Shown here: one piece after another, positions 7,914-15,984 of the stretch
Layout: the number at the start of each line of letters is the position of its first letter
Numbering within the stretch: the first letter of the stretch is position 1
From: Thermoplasmata archaeon
GTDB lineage: Archaea; Thermoplasmatota; Thermoplasmata; Lutacidiplasmatales; UBA184
NCBI GenBank assembly: GCA_028864975.1
Contig: JAGWLG010000003.1
Location: 62,001 to 126,000, forward strand
Length of the DNA: 64,000 nt
Reading direction: 5' to 3'
The notes under the pieces: model-generated
Database searches by the model: none
What the model saw: only the letters and a program-made list of their open reading frames with translations
Told to the model about the DNA's origin: nothing
Program-made: the position numbers and the translations under genes

Positions 7914-8647
7914 TTCGCACCTCGATCGCCTGCGGGTGCCAGCTCGACGGGGGCGGCCGCGGCCGTCTCCTCAGGGACCGAGGGGGCCGTGACGGTCGGA
8001 GCGTTGGTCCCGGTCGCGAGCGCTTGGGCCGTGGCGCTTCCCGCGGGGGCCGCCGCGCCCTTAACTTGGATCTCGTCAGGCATCCGCGCCGACGGGTGCA
8101 TGATCCAGACGTTGACCCCGATGACGCCGGGCTTCAGCTTCGCCTGGGCGAAGCCCTTGTCCATGTCGTAGAGGGAGGCCTGTCCGCAGTACTTGATCAT
8201 CCCGGCCTTGAACCGCTCCGTCCGGTGGCGCTCGCCGGTGAGCTTCCCGGAGAGGATGACCTGGGTACCCCGCGCACCGCTCTCCATGATGCGGCGGACG
8301 GTGGAGTGGCCCGCGCGACGGAAGTGCCAACCGCGCTCCAGCGTCGCGGCCAACTTCTCCGCCATGAGCTGGGCGTTCAGGTTGGGCTGGCGTTCCTCGA
8401 CGACCTCGATCTTCGGGTTGTCGACCTGGAACCGCTCGGCCAGGGTCTGGGTCAGGCGGTTGATGAACTCGCCCCTCCGCCCGATGATGATCCCGGGACG
8501 TTCGCAGATGAGCGTGATGCGCGTCCCCATCGGGGTACGCTGGATGTCGAGGCCGCCGAAGCCGGCCCGCTCGGACTCGTGGACCAGGTAGTCCTTGAGC
8601 AGGACGCGCCGGACCCCTTCCTGGATGAACTTCCGTTCGTTCGCCAT
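7910..8647 (-). CDS. rps3: 30S ribosomal protein uS3
   Basis: Small-subunit protein lining the mRNA entry channel. The N-terminal KH domain includes RITLICERPGIIIGRRGEFINRLTQTL with the GxxG loop; the C-terminal domain contains GARGTQVILSGKLTGERHRTERFKAGMIKYCG and GVIGVNVWIMHPSARMPDEI. About 45 Ala/Pro/Thr-rich residues extend the C-terminus. It is flanked by uL22 and uL29 as in other archaea. Confidence 0.95.
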   Translation of the reverse strand: MANERKFIQEGVRRVLLKDYLVHESERAGFGGLDIQRTPMGTRITLICERPGIIIGRRGEFINRLTQTLAERFQVDNPKIEVVEERQPNLNAQLMAEKLAATLERGWHFRRAGHSTVRRIMESGARGTQVILSGKLTGERHRTERFKAGMIKYCGQASLYDMDKGFAQAKLKPGVIGVNVWIMHPSARMPDEIQVKGAAAPAGSATAQALATGTNAPTVTAPSVPEETAAAAPVELAPAGDRGAK

Positions 8648-8653
8648 GTCTCC

Positions 8654-9103
8654 CTAGTCCTCCTCGGTCAGCACGATCTCGACGTTCGTGGTCTGCTCGT
8701 TCCACGCGCTCGACCGTCCGTGGGCGCGGGGCATGTAGCTCTTGAGGATCCGGCCGCGGGCGCAGGAGGCCACCGTGACCCTGAGGTTGTCGGTGTCCAT
8801 CCCCTCGTAGTCCGCGTTCGCCTCCGCGTTCGCGAGCACTTTGAGGACCTCCTTCGCGACCTTCACGGGGTAGCGGCCGGGGCCGGACTCCTTGTGATGG
8901 GCCGTCTCCTGGTTGTAGCGGCGGAAGGGCACAGCGCTCTTCAGGTCGCGGACGCGCTCGAGGAACGAGCGTGCGTCGTCCAGGGGGAGGCCCCGGATGG
9001 CGTTCATGACCTCGTAGGTTTTCTTCGGGGAGATGTGCAGCTCGGCCCCCAGGGCCCGTGCGACGACCTTCCCGCGGGGAGGGTTGTAGGTGTAGCCGCG
9101 CAT
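8654..9103 (-). CDS. rpl22: 50S ribosomal protein uL22
   Basis: Large-subunit protein whose hairpin lines the peptide exit tunnel. 149 residues starting MRGYTYNPPRGKVVARALGAELHISPKKTYEV and ending in the SYMPRAHGRSSAWNEQTTNVEIVLTEED hairpin region. I chose the ATG at 9103, with GGAAGG and GGAGG upstream; a GTG at 9115 would add four residues (MEGT) and leave the ribosome binding site touching the start. Confidence 0.94.
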   Translation of the reverse strand: MRGYTYNPPRGKVVARALGAELHISPKKTYEVMNAIRGLPLDDARSFLERVRDLKSAVPFRRYNQETAHHKESGPGRYPVKVAKEVLKVLANAEANADYEGMDTDNLRVTVASCARGRILKSYMPRAHGRSSAWNEQTTNVEIVLTEED

Positions 9104-9133
9104 CGTTCCTTCCACCCTCCTTCCTGACCCGAC

Positions 9134-9559
9134 CTACTTCAGCGGCATGAACTTCGAGCTGCGCGTGGCCCCGACACCGGGACCGGAGTGCTTCTCGAAG
9201 CGGCGCGTGAGACAGAACTCGCCCAGGTAGTGGCCGATCATCTCCGGGCGGATCTCCACTTCCTTGAACTCCTTCCCCGAAAAGACCGCGACCTTCTGGC
9301 CCACGAACCGGGGGAGGACGATGACGTCGCGGCAGTGCGTGCGGACGGGCTTCCCCTTGGGGGGGAGGGAGAGCTTCTCGACGAGGATCTGCTGCTCCGC
9401 GTTGAAGCCGCGCCGCAGGGTCCGACGGATGCGGGAGGGGAGGAGCTTCGCGAGCTCGGGGAGCGGGAGCGCCTTCAGCTCCTCGAGGGACTTGCCCCGG
9501 AGCGCGTACTCCTTCTTCTTGCGCAGCTCGACACCCTTCTTCTTCGTGCGTTTCGCCAT
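9134..9559 (-). CDS. rps19: 30S ribosomal protein uS19
   Basis: Small-subunit head protein. 141 residues, the archaeal form with a basic N-terminal region (MAKRTKKKGVELRKKKEYALRGKSLEEL) before the core GKPVRTHCRDVIVLPRFVGQKVAVFSGKEFKEVEIRPEMIGHYLGEFCLTRRFEKHSGPGVGATRSSKFMPLK. The signature is unmistakable. It lies 8 nt after the end of uL2. Confidence 0.96.
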   Translation of the reverse strand: MAKRTKKKGVELRKKKEYALRGKSLEELKALPLPELAKLLPSRIRRTLRRGFNAEQQILVEKLSLPPKGKPVRTHCRDVIVLPRFVGQKVAVFSGKEFKEVEIRPEMIGHYLGEFCLTRRFEKHSGPGVGATRSSKFMPLK

Positions 9560-9567
9560 GGGTCCTC

Positions 9568-10287
9568 CTACGCGGCTCCTGGACGCTTGGCGCGCTTACG
9601 GCGAGGGGAGAAGCGTCCGACCTTCGCCCCCGGCCAGGTACCGGAGGAGACGGTCGAGGGACGCCCCACGTGCTGGTGCGCGCCGCCGCCGAAGGGATGG
9701 TTCACGGGGTTCATCGCGACCCCCCGGACCTTGAACGGGGCCTTCGCGAGCGACTGGTAGGCGTAGACCTTCTTGCCCGCCTTGGTGAACGGGCGGTCGC
9801 CACGGCCACCGCCGGCGACGGGACCGATCTGCGCGCGGCAGGTCGGGTGGAGGCGCTTGAACGCGCCGCTGGGGAGCTGGAGCGTCACGGTCTTCGGGTC
9901 GTGGGCGACGATGAGGGCGCTCGTCCCGGCGGCCCGGATCATCTTCCCGCCGTCGTTGGGCTGGATCTCGATGTTCGAGACGAGCGTCCCGTCGGGGATC
10001 TGCTCGAGCGGCAGGACCGATCCGCGCGCGAGCGGACCTGCCCCCAGGGCGACCCGGTCGCCCGTGGCGGCTCCCGCCGGGGCGACGAGCCGGAAGACCT
10101 TCCCGTCATCCGAGCGGACCTCGGCGACGGGGGAGGAACGGCCGGGGGCGTGGACGAGGGCTTCGACGGTCCCCTCGACGCGCAGCGAGATGTCGGGCAG
10201 GCGCACCGGGCCGTGATGCCGGTGGCTGGGGGAGCGGTAGGTGAAGGTCCCGGCGCCGCGACGCCGGGAGATGATGCGTTTTCCCAT
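9568..10287 (-). CDS. rpl2: 50S ribosomal protein uL2
   Basis: Core large-subunit protein near the peptidyl transferase centre. 239 residues, with the highly conserved GVAMNPVNHPFGGGAHQH loop (the functional His of uL2) near residue 205, the OB-like PDGTLVSNIEIQPNDGGKMIRAAG segment, and the basic C-terminus. Its start overlaps the uL23 stop by one nucleotide (TGATG). Confidence 0.97.
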   Translation of the reverse strand: MGKRIISRRRGAGTFTYRSPSHRHHGPVRLPDISLRVEGTVEALVHAPGRSSPVAEVRSDDGKVFRLVAPAGAATGDRVALGAGPLARGSVLPLEQIPDGTLVSNIEIQPNDGGKMIRAAGTSALIVAHDPKTVTLQLPSGAFKRLHPTCRAQIGPVAGGGRGDRPFTKAGKKVYAYQSLAKAPFKVRGVAMNPVNHPFGGGAHQHVGRPSTVSSGTWPGAKVGRFSPRRKRAKRPGAA

Positions 10288-10553
10288 CAGAACACCCCGG
10301 CCCGAGAGCCGATGTCCTCGGACGAATAGTCCTTGGTGAAGCGGACCGTGGCGATCTTCCCCGGGCGTCCCACCTTGATCGTGACCTTGGCGACCTTCGC
10401 CTTGTAGAGGTCCTCGACGGCCCTCTTGACGTCACCGCGCGTCGCGCGCCGCTCGACGACGAACTCGAGCTTGTTCTGCCGCTCCATCTCGTCCATGGCC
10501 TTCTCCGTCACGTAGGCATGGAGGAGGACCCTGGGCTTCTCCCCGGTCGTCAT
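10287..10553 (-). CDS. rpl23: 50S ribosomal protein uL23
   Basis: Large-subunit protein at the exit-tunnel rim, a docking site for SRP and nascent chain factors. 88 residues: HAYVTEKAMDEMERQNKLEFVVERRATRGDVKRAVEDLYKAKVAKVTIKV, the uL23 fold. I set the start at the ATG at 10553, which overlaps the uL4 stop by 4 nt; a much longer open frame extends upstream but only as an antisense-frame artefact over uL4. Confidence 0.95.
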   Translation of the reverse strand: MTTGEKPRVLLHAYVTEKAMDEMERQNKLEFVVERRATRGDVKRAVEDLYKAKVAKVTIKVGRPGKIATVRFTKDYSSEDIGSRAGVF

Positions 10554-11494
10554 GCGGCACCCCCCTTGGGGGTGGGTGCGGGCGTGGGGGACGTCGTCGT
10601 GGACGGGGAGCGGGCCGGGAGCGAGGAGATCCCGGTCTTCGGGAACCGGCCCCGGATCTTCTCCAGCGACGCGGGAGTGTAGATCGTGAGGCGTCCGGGG
10701 ACGCCGCCTGGGGCGAGGTGCTCCGTGCCCAGGGAATCGAGGGGGATGACGTCGACCCCGGGGAAGTTGCGGAAGCCCCGGGCCTTGCCCGAAGCGCTCA
10801 CGACGAGGAGGAGGCTTAGGGGATGGCGTCGGACCCGACCTCGCATCTTGCCCTTGCCGGCGCGGACATGGACCCCGTCGCGGGCCCGCTCCACGTCGCT
10901 CCAGAGACCTACGGCCTCCAGGACCTCGCGGGCCCTGGCCGCGCTCTCGACCTCTTCCAGGGCGTTCTCGAAGACGAAGGGAAGGTGGGCGTGCGTCGGG
11001 AGGTCGTGCCCCCGCTCGAGGATATAGCGAGCCTCGCGGGTCGCGGCCAGGGCGGCGGCGAGGGCCCTCTGACGCTCCTTGACGTTCATCTTGCGGGCCC
11101 AGATCGCATCGGCGCGCGGAGGGTGCGCAGCCCGGCCCCCGACGGTGTTCGGGGACTGGGCCCCGGTGTTGCCGTCCATCAGGCGGGGCGTCCGCGCGAC
11201 ACCGTGACCCTTCCCGGACCACTCGACGCTGTGCCGCATGCCGGCCTTTCGGCTGGGGCCGTAAGGCTGGCGGCGATTCGCCTGAGCGGACCGCACAGCC
11301 CGCAGGACGAGGTCCGGGCGGACCGGCGCGGAGAATATCTCGGGCAAGGCGAGCTGCTCGCCAGCCTTTCCCTCCAGAGAGAGCACGGGGGCTCGGTGGA
11401 CGTGGGCCGAGGGAGCGGTCGGCTTCGCGGCGGGAGCGGCGCTCTTCACCGGGGCGCCCGACTTCGGGGTGAAGGGGGAAGCGGGCGTGGACAT
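10550..11494 (-). CDS. rpl4: 50S ribosomal protein uL4 with N-terminal extension
   Basis: Large-subunit protein with a tunnel-reaching loop. The core starts near residue 37 (PVLSLEGKAGEQLALPEIFSAPVRPDLVLRAVRSAQANRRQPYGPSRKAGMRHSVEWSGKGHG) and includes NTVGGRAAHPPRADAIWARKMNVKERQRALAAALAATRE. About 35 Ala/Pro/Lys-rich residues precede the core and about 20 Ser/Thr/Pro residues follow it; 314 residues in total against about 250 for most archaeal uL4. Confidence 0.94.
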   Translation of the reverse strand: MSTPASPFTPKSGAPVKSAAPAAKPTAPSAHVHRAPVLSLEGKAGEQLALPEIFSAPVRPDLVLRAVRSAQANRRQPYGPSRKAGMRHSVEWSGKGHGVARTPRLMDGNTGAQSPNTVGGRAAHPPRADAIWARKMNVKERQRALAAALAATREARYILERGHDLPTHAHLPFVFENALEEVESAARAREVLEAVGLWSDVERARDGVHVRAGKGKMRGRVRRHPLSLLLVVSASGKARGFRNFPGVDVIPLDSLGTEHLAPGGVPGRLTIYTPASLEKIRGRFPKTGISSLPARSPSTTTSPTPAPTPKGGAA

Positions 11495-11498
11495 CGCT

Positions 11499-12503
11499 CT
11501 ATGACCCCTGCTTGCTGTGCGTCGAGAGATAGCGGACCTCGATCTTCTCGGGCACCGCCCCGCGGAACCGGATGGGCATCCGCAGACGGACCAGGCGCTT
11601 CGAGGGGCCCGGGAGCGACCCGTGGAGCACCGTGTAGCCGTTGCGGACCTCGCCGTAACGTAGGAACCCTCCGACCATCTTGATCGGGTCGCTCTTGCCG
11701 TCCGGGACGACCTTCAGGATCCGCTTGTTGAACTCGGTGCGCCGGTGGTACCCCATCTGTCCCGCCTGGGGGATACGGTAGGTCACGAAGCTCGGGTTGT
11801 GGGGGCCCAGCGTTCCAATCATTCTTCGGTGCTTGGAGTTCTTGCGGGGCTGGAGCTTGACGTGGAAGCGCTTGATGTGACCCTGGAAGCCCTTCCCTCG
11901 GGAGACGGCGATCACATCGACCATGTCGCCCGCCTTCGCGAAGGAGGGGAATTCGATCTCCTTCCCGAGGTGGTCGACCGCCCACTTCTTCCGCTCCGCA
12001 AAGTTCTCGCCCGAGACGCGGACCTCGAACAGGTCGGGGACCTTTCGGGGGATCCCGGAGACCAAGTGGGGCTGGGTGTGGACGAGGACCCGGACCTCCT
12101 CGCCCGGGGCCTTCGAGAACGCGCCCTTGCTCACGTCGGAGGGGGCGCTGTTCGGCATCGGACGGCGGCCTGCAAGCCGCTCGTCGAGCTCGTCGGCCCA
12201 CAGCTCGCCGGAGACATGCCATCCGTTGGGGGAACCCTGGTAGAGGCGTGCGGCGGCAATCTTGAGCGGCGGGGTCTCGACGACGGTCACGGGGACAGCG
12301 ACCTCTTGTCCGGCGGTGGTGGAACGCTTGCGGAAGTCCACTACGAAGGCGTGGGTCATACCCACTTTCCATCCGGCGAAGTCCTCGAGGTGGGGCTTCG
12401 CGGGCCCGCGCGGCCAGGTCTTGAGGCGCGGGACCGGGCTCATGGCCCGCTTCCTGGGCCAATAGCCCAGGGATCCGCGTCGTGGTTTGTGCCTGCGTCC
12501 CAT
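11499..12503 (-). CDS. rpl3: 50S ribosomal protein uL3, first gene of the ribosomal operon
   Basis: Large-subunit assembly initiator near the peptidyl transferase centre. 334 residues beginning MGRRHKPRRGSLGYWPRKRA, with GWKVGMTHAFVVD, GKGFQGHIKRFHVKLQPRKNSKHRRMIGTLGPHNPS and the QAGQMGYHRRTEFNKRILKV segment. The open frame reaches 13133, but similarity begins only at the ATG at 12503, which has a GAGAGGT ribosome binding site 11-12 nt upstream and a TATA box about 50 nt upstream, so I start there. Confidence 0.96.
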   Translation of the reverse strand: MGRRHKPRRGSLGYWPRKRAMSPVPRLKTWPRGPAKPHLEDFAGWKVGMTHAFVVDFRKRSTTAGQEVAVPVTVVETPPLKIAAARLYQGSPNGWHVSGELWADELDERLAGRRPMPNSAPSDVSKGAFSKAPGEEVRVLVHTQPHLVSGIPRKVPDLFEVRVSGENFAERKKWAVDHLGKEIEFPSFAKAGDMVDVIAVSRGKGFQGHIKRFHVKLQPRKNSKHRRMIGTLGPHNPSFVTYRIPQAGQMGYHRRTEFNKRILKVVPDGKSDPIKMVGGFLRYGEVRNGYTVLHGSLPGPSKRLVRLRMPIRFRGAVPEKIEVRYLSTHSKQGS

Positions 12504-12553
12504 GTGCGGTCGATACCTCTCGGTGGGGGTGAACGCGGTCGAACAAGGTGACC

Positions 12554-12562
12554 TATATAAAA
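12554..12562 (-). promoter_or_regulatory. TATA box of the ribosomal protein operon
   Basis: On the minus strand the sequence reads TTTTATATA, an almost ideal archaeal TATA element, 50 nt before the uL3 ATG. It stands out in a very G+C-rich region. Transcription would be expected to begin about 25 nt downstream, leaving a leader of about 25 nt that contains the GAGAGGT ribosome binding site. The 227 nt further upstream to the divergent DUF2203 gene hold no gene that I can see. Confidence 0.8.
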
Positions 12563-12789
12563 GCGGGGGACCAGATTTCCGGATGTCCAGGCTCCTGAGA
12601 GGAAACGGCAGGGTCTTCGAACGCGCGCGTTCAGGAGCGGGGGGCCGGGGAGGGGGCGCGGCGACTCGCGCCCTGCCCCCGAACCCTTCCCGGGTGGTGG
12701 CGCCCGCGTCCGTGCGCGTCCCCTCGAGAGAACGGAGTTCACCACCGGTCCGGTAAACAAGATAGGTCGAGGCGAGTTGTGGAGGGGCG

Positions 12790-13329
12790 ATGACCAGCGT
12801 GGGCGAGGGGCGGAGGAGCTCTCGGGAGCCGGAGGAGGATCTCCGGCCTGGGAGGTTCTGGCAGGTCCCAGAGGCCGAGGAGGCGTTGACCGAGCTCGCC
12901 CCGCGTTTCCGGGTCCTTCGCGTGAAGGTCGCCCGGATGGCGGAAGTGCTCGAGGAACTGGACCGGCTCCAGAAGGTCTGGGGGGAGGAGTTCGACGCAC
13001 CGGACCAACCGGACGCGTCGCGCAAGCACGAGCTGGAGGCGCAGGCCCGGGCGTTCGAGCTCGAGGTGGAGAGCGAGCTCGAGGGGTGGAAGAGCCGAGG
13101 GATCGAGGTCAAGGACCTCGCCTCGGGGCTCATCGACTTCTATGCGCTGCGGCACGGAGAAGTGATCTTCCTCTGCTGGAGGGCCGGGGAAGAGGGCATC
13201 CGGTTCTGGCACCCGCTCCAGGGAGGCTATCGGGCCCGCCGCCCCCTGACCTCGCGCGAGAGGGCGGGTGGGCTCGGCCAGGTCCCGTTCGCTCGAGGCT
13301 CGACATCGGGGAGCGAGCCAATCGCGTGA
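12790..13329 (+). CDS. DUF2203 family protein
   Basis: Function unknown. 179 residues. The family features are visible: an EAEEALTELAPRFRVLR helix near residue 28, a long amphipathic helical region (residues 40-110), then GIEVKDLASGLIDFYALRHGEVIFLCWRAGEEGIRFWHPLQGGYRARRPL, the conserved DUF2203 C-terminal motif in which a CWR is followed by WH. The last 25 residues look like unconserved tail. The start ATG follows a GGAGGGGCG ribosome binding site by 1-6 nt. It is transcribed divergently from the ribosomal operon. Confidence 0.8.
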   Translation: MTSVGEGRRSSREPEEDLRPGRFWQVPEAEEALTELAPRFRVLRVKVARMAEVLEELDRLQKVWGEEFDAPDQPDASRKHELEAQARAFELEVESELEGWKSRGIEVKDLASGLIDFYALRHGEVIFLCWRAGEEGIRFWHPLQGGYRARRPLTSRERAGGLGQVPFARGSTSGSEPIA

Positions 13330-13360
13330 CCCACCGAAGTCTGGGTCCCAGCTCGATCCG

Positions 13361-13825
13361 ATGGCGTTCGTCTTCGACGGCCCTCCCCGTCTCTCCGACG
13401 GGGTGATCGACCTCGTGCTGGTCGCCACGGACCCCGCGGATCCCTCCAAGGACTACGTTCCTGAGTATCGATACCGGATCGAGATCCACGGCGGGGGTCC
13501 TGTGGTCGGGGAGGTGCGACTCCGCGTGGGGAGGACCCGAGGTCTGCTCACAGGGGGCCACATCGGCTATGGTGTGGAAGCGGCCCATCGCGGCCACCAT
13601 TTTGCAGAGAGGGCCTGTCGACTGGTCGGTCAGGTCGCCCTCCATCACGGTCTCGACCCCCTCATCATCACCTGCGCCCCCGAGAACATCTCCTCGCGAA
13701 GGACCTGCGAGCGTCTGGGCGCGAAATTGCTGGGCGAATTCGATGTACCTCCCGACCACGACATGTACCAACGGGGCCGGCGCAAGGTACTTCGTTACGA
13801 GTGGCGCCTGACTTCCCTGCGCTGA
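13361..13825 (+). CDS. GNAT family N-acetyltransferase
   Basis: Likely transfers an acetyl group from acetyl-CoA to an amine; the acceptor cannot be predicted. 154 residues from the ATG at 13361. The acetyl-CoA-binding segment is GHIGYGVEAAHRGHHFAERACRLVGQVA (about residues 66-93), followed by the LIITCAPENISSRRTCERLGAKLLGEF motif, which is typical of the RimJ/RimL-like group. An earlier in-frame start at 13268 would overlap DUF2203 by 62 nt and adds no recognisable sequence. It probably shares a transcript with DUF2203. Confidence 0.8.
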   Translation: MAFVFDGPPRLSDGVIDLVLVATDPADPSKDYVPEYRYRIEIHGGGPVVGEVRLRVGRTRGLLTGGHIGYGVEAAHRGHHFAERACRLVGQVALHHGLDPLIITCAPENISSRRTCERLGAKLLGEFDVPPDHDMYQRGRRKVLRYEWRLTSLR

Positions 13826-13851
13826 ACTTCCAGCGTGGCGCCGCACGCCGC

Positions 13852-14970
13852 CTATGGGGGCGGCGGCGTTGGAGGGAGGGCGACCCCGTCGAGCGGCCGC
13901 TGCGTCGAGAGCAGCAGGACCAGGGCAGAACCCGCGAAGAGGGCGGCAAACGTCGCGCCCAAGAGCACCGCCACGGGGGCCACCTGGAAGAACAGGATAT
14001 CGTAACCGGAAACCGAGGCGAGGAAGGGGGCGAGGAGGCCCCCCATCGTCCCGACGACGCCCCTCGCCATGTGCCGCTCGCTCCGGATGGCGAACGCCGC
14101 CCAAAGGGCCGCCGCCCCGGCCAGCAGTTCGATGACCGAGGCCGACAATAGGTACGAGGCGTAGGTCTCGACGTCCGGATACGGGGCGAAGGCCTGGTCG
14201 TAGGTGCTCGTGGAGCTCCCGTTGAGCAGGTTCACGTGGAGCGCGCTCACGTTCGATGGTGCGTCCAAGAGGGGCGCGAGGAAGAACTCCATCTGGGAGA
14301 GGCGGTATCCCGGAAAGGAGACCTGGAGCTGGTGCTCTCCAGAGGGCACGGAGGAGAACCGGAAGTTGCCCCCACTGTCCGTCACTTGAACCTCGGTAGA
14401 GCCGTTAGGGGAGAGCCTCAGTGTGACGAGCGCGCCCACGGCAAGGACCGCCGGCCTCGAGCCGTTCCAGGCCTGGACCACGCCCGCCACGACCCGGGAG
14501 TGGGTGGCCGTGATCGAGATGGCGCCGAAGTATCCGAAGGCTCCCCCGACGGCGAGCAGGAGCACGCCCGCGACCAGGGCGAGTACGACCATCGCCTGAC
14601 GCACTTGTCGGGTCGGGCTCCGCGGCCAAGAGGGCTCCGGATAGAAGTGACGGTACACTTCCCAGGAGAAGAGCGGGGGACGGACCCGTGGGGGGAGGCT
14701 GGGGTTCGGCTGGCCGCACCGCGGACAGAAGGCCCAGCCCACCTCGTTCCGCACGATGCCGTGCGCGGCCCAGAAGGAAGTTCCGCAGCGAAGACACTTG
14801 GCCGGGACCGTCACCGGAGCGACGGAGAAGTAGGGGGGAGGGGGTAAGGGAGGGGGGGTAGGAGGGGCAGCGGCCGGCGGCGGAGGCACGGGCGGCAACG
14901 GCGGAAGTGGGGGGAACGATGGTGGAGGCGGTGGCGGTTCGGAGGGCTGGGCGGTCACTGGCGGCTCCAT
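13852..14970 (-). CDS. Membrane protein with poly-proline N-terminus, zinc ribbon and carboxypeptidase-regulatory-like domain
   Basis: Function unknown. 372 residues from the ATG at 14970. Order of parts: a Pro-rich segment (residues 3-46, largely prolines), a zinc ribbon with CLRC (C59, C62) and CPRC (C82, C85), a membrane segment at about 126-149, an external domain resembling the carboxypeptidase regulatory/PEGA fold (TDSGGNFRFSSVPSGEHQLQVSFPGYRL, about 197-224) with several N-glycosylation sequons, and three more hydrophobic segments at about 273-294, 304-321 and 328-353. The zinc ribbon and Pro-rich part should be cytoplasmic. It is divergent from the DUF99 gene, the starts being only about 20 nt apart. 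Confidence 0.7.
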   Translation of the reverse strand: MEPPVTAQPSEPPPPPPSFPPLPPLPPVPPPPAAAPPTPPPLPPPPYFSVAPVTVPAKCLRCGTSFWAAHGIVRNEVGWAFCPRCGQPNPSLPPRVRPPLFSWEVYRHFYPEPSWPRSPTRQVRQAMVVLALVAGVLLLAVGGAFGYFGAISITATHSRVVAGVVQAWNGSRPAVLAVGALVTLRLSPNGSTEVQVTDSGGNFRFSSVPSGEHQLQVSFPGYRLSQMEFFLAPLLDAPSNVSALHVNLLNGSSTSTYDQAFAPYPDVETYASYLLSASVIELLAGAAALWAAFAIRSERHMARGVVGTMGGLLAPFLASVSGYDILFFQVAPVAVLLGATFAALFAGSALVLLLSTQRPLDGVALPPTPPPP

Positions 14971-14989
14971 CCGCGGGAGAGAGATAACC

Positions 14990-15628
14990 TTGGACGGCGA
15001 CGCGTCACCGGCCCGCTCGGGGGCCCGTCCCCTGCCGAAGCGCTCCCCCGCCGCCAAGCCTCACCCCCGGGTCTACGCGTTCGACGACGCGCCCTTCGCT
15101 TTCGAGCAGGAGCGGACCCCGGTCGTGGGCCTGGTCGTGGTGCTGCCGTCCTACGTCGAGGGCGTGCTCCGCGACGAGGTCATGGTCGACGGCCCCGACG
15201 CTACGGAGGTGCTCCTGAGGATGGTCGGGTCCTCCTCCCACCGGGCGGCGACCCGCGCGATCATGCTGGGGGGTATCACCCTGGGCGGGTTCAACATGGT
15301 CGACCTGACACGGTTGAACGAAGCATCGGGGCTCCCGGTCCTCACCGTCACCCGTGCCGCGCCCGACTTCGATGCGATGGAGAGGGCCCTGCGAAAGTAC
15401 CTGCCAGACCGTCCGGAGCTCTTGAGGCTCCTCAGAGCCCACCCGCTCTTCACCGTCCCGATGCGTCCGCGTCCGCTCTGGGTGGCCGTGGTCGGGATGC
15501 CGAAGGAGGAGGCGACCCGCCTCGTCCTTCGTAGCATCGTTCGGGGCTCCTACCCCGAGCCCCTTCGCCTTGCGCACCTCTTCGCGTCCGCGATCCCCAA
15601 GGGGCCCGTTTCACGGTCGCGCGCATGA
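14990..15628 (+). CDS. DUF99 (UPF0215) family protein
   Basis: Archaeal conserved protein related to the endonuclease V fold; its biochemical activity is not established. 212 residues, with the family pattern RVYAFDDAPF, VVVLPSYVEGVLRDEVMVDGPDATEVLLRMVGSSSH, AIMLGGITLGGFNMVDLTRLNEASGLPVLTVTRAAPD. The annotated start is a TTG at 14990; the conserved part begins near residue 27, so a slightly later start is possible. The last 10 residues are an unconserved Ser/Arg tail. Confidence 0.82.
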   Translation: MDGDASPARSGARPLPKRSPAAKPHPRVYAFDDAPFAFEQERTPVVGLVVVLPSYVEGVLRDEVMVDGPDATEVLLRMVGSSSHRAATRAIMLGGITLGGFNMVDLTRLNEASGLPVLTVTRAAPDFDAMERALRKYLPDRPELLRLLRAHPLFTVPMRPRPLWVAVVGMPKEEATRLVLRSIVRGSYPEPLRLAHLFASAIPKGPVSRSRA

Positions 15629-15719
15629 GCTGGCTCGGGACAGGGTCTGCGACAAGCGAACCGCCGCACCTAGAGCGTTATCTCCCTTGTCCGACGTCCC
15701 GCGACCGGAGGCGGGAGCG

Positions 15720-15761
15720 ATGTGCAACACCTGTGGCTGTAAGTCGAAGAAGAAGCCGTGA
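15720..15761 (+). CDS. Cys-rich micro-ORF, 13 residues (MCNTCGCKSKKKP)
   Basis: The predicted peptide has three cysteines in a CxxCxC arrangement followed by a Lys-rich tail. A GGAGG sits 9 nt before the ATG, a strong ribosome binding site in a stretch that otherwise contains no gene between DUF99 and tRNA-Arg. A CxxCxC cluster suggests metal or cluster binding, but that is inference. Very short archaeal and bacterial proteins beginning with a similar MCxTCGC motif are known to me only as uncharacterised entries. It could instead be chance. Confidence 0.45.
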   Translation: MCNTCGCKSKKKP

Positions 15762-15876
15762 TCCTGAGCTGTCTCTTCGTCCTTTGTCCGGGAGGAGGGG
15801 TTGCTCTCCTCCTCCCGAACTCTTCTCCTTCGACTCGCACGAAACGTTCTTCCTCGGAGCCCCCCCTGCGCCTTCG

Positions 15877-15951
15877 GGGCGCGTAGCATAGCCCGGACGA
15901 TGCGCCGGCCTTCTAAGCCGGAGAACCGGGGTTCGAATCCCCGCGCGCCCG
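15877..15951 (+). tRNA. tRNA-Arg (anticodon TCT)
   Basis: Complete cloverleaf of 75 nt: acceptor GGGCGCG/CGCGCCC, D stem GCAT/ATGC, anticodon stem CCGGC/GCCGG with loop CTTCTAA (anticodon TCT at 15912-15914), five-base variable loop, T stem CGGGG/CCCCG around TTCGAAT, and discriminator G. It reads AGA/AGG-type Arg codons. No intron is present and CCA is not encoded. Confidence 0.95.
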
Positions 15952-15984
15952 TCGAGCCCGCCGGGGGGAGGTTCTCCTGCGTCG

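Noticed and set aside
12591..12638. Inverted repeat GCTCCTGA ... TCAGGAGC upstream of the ribosomal operon
   Set aside because: The arms are 8 bp with a 32-nt spacer and do not align with a TATA box; it could arise by chance in G+C-rich DNA.
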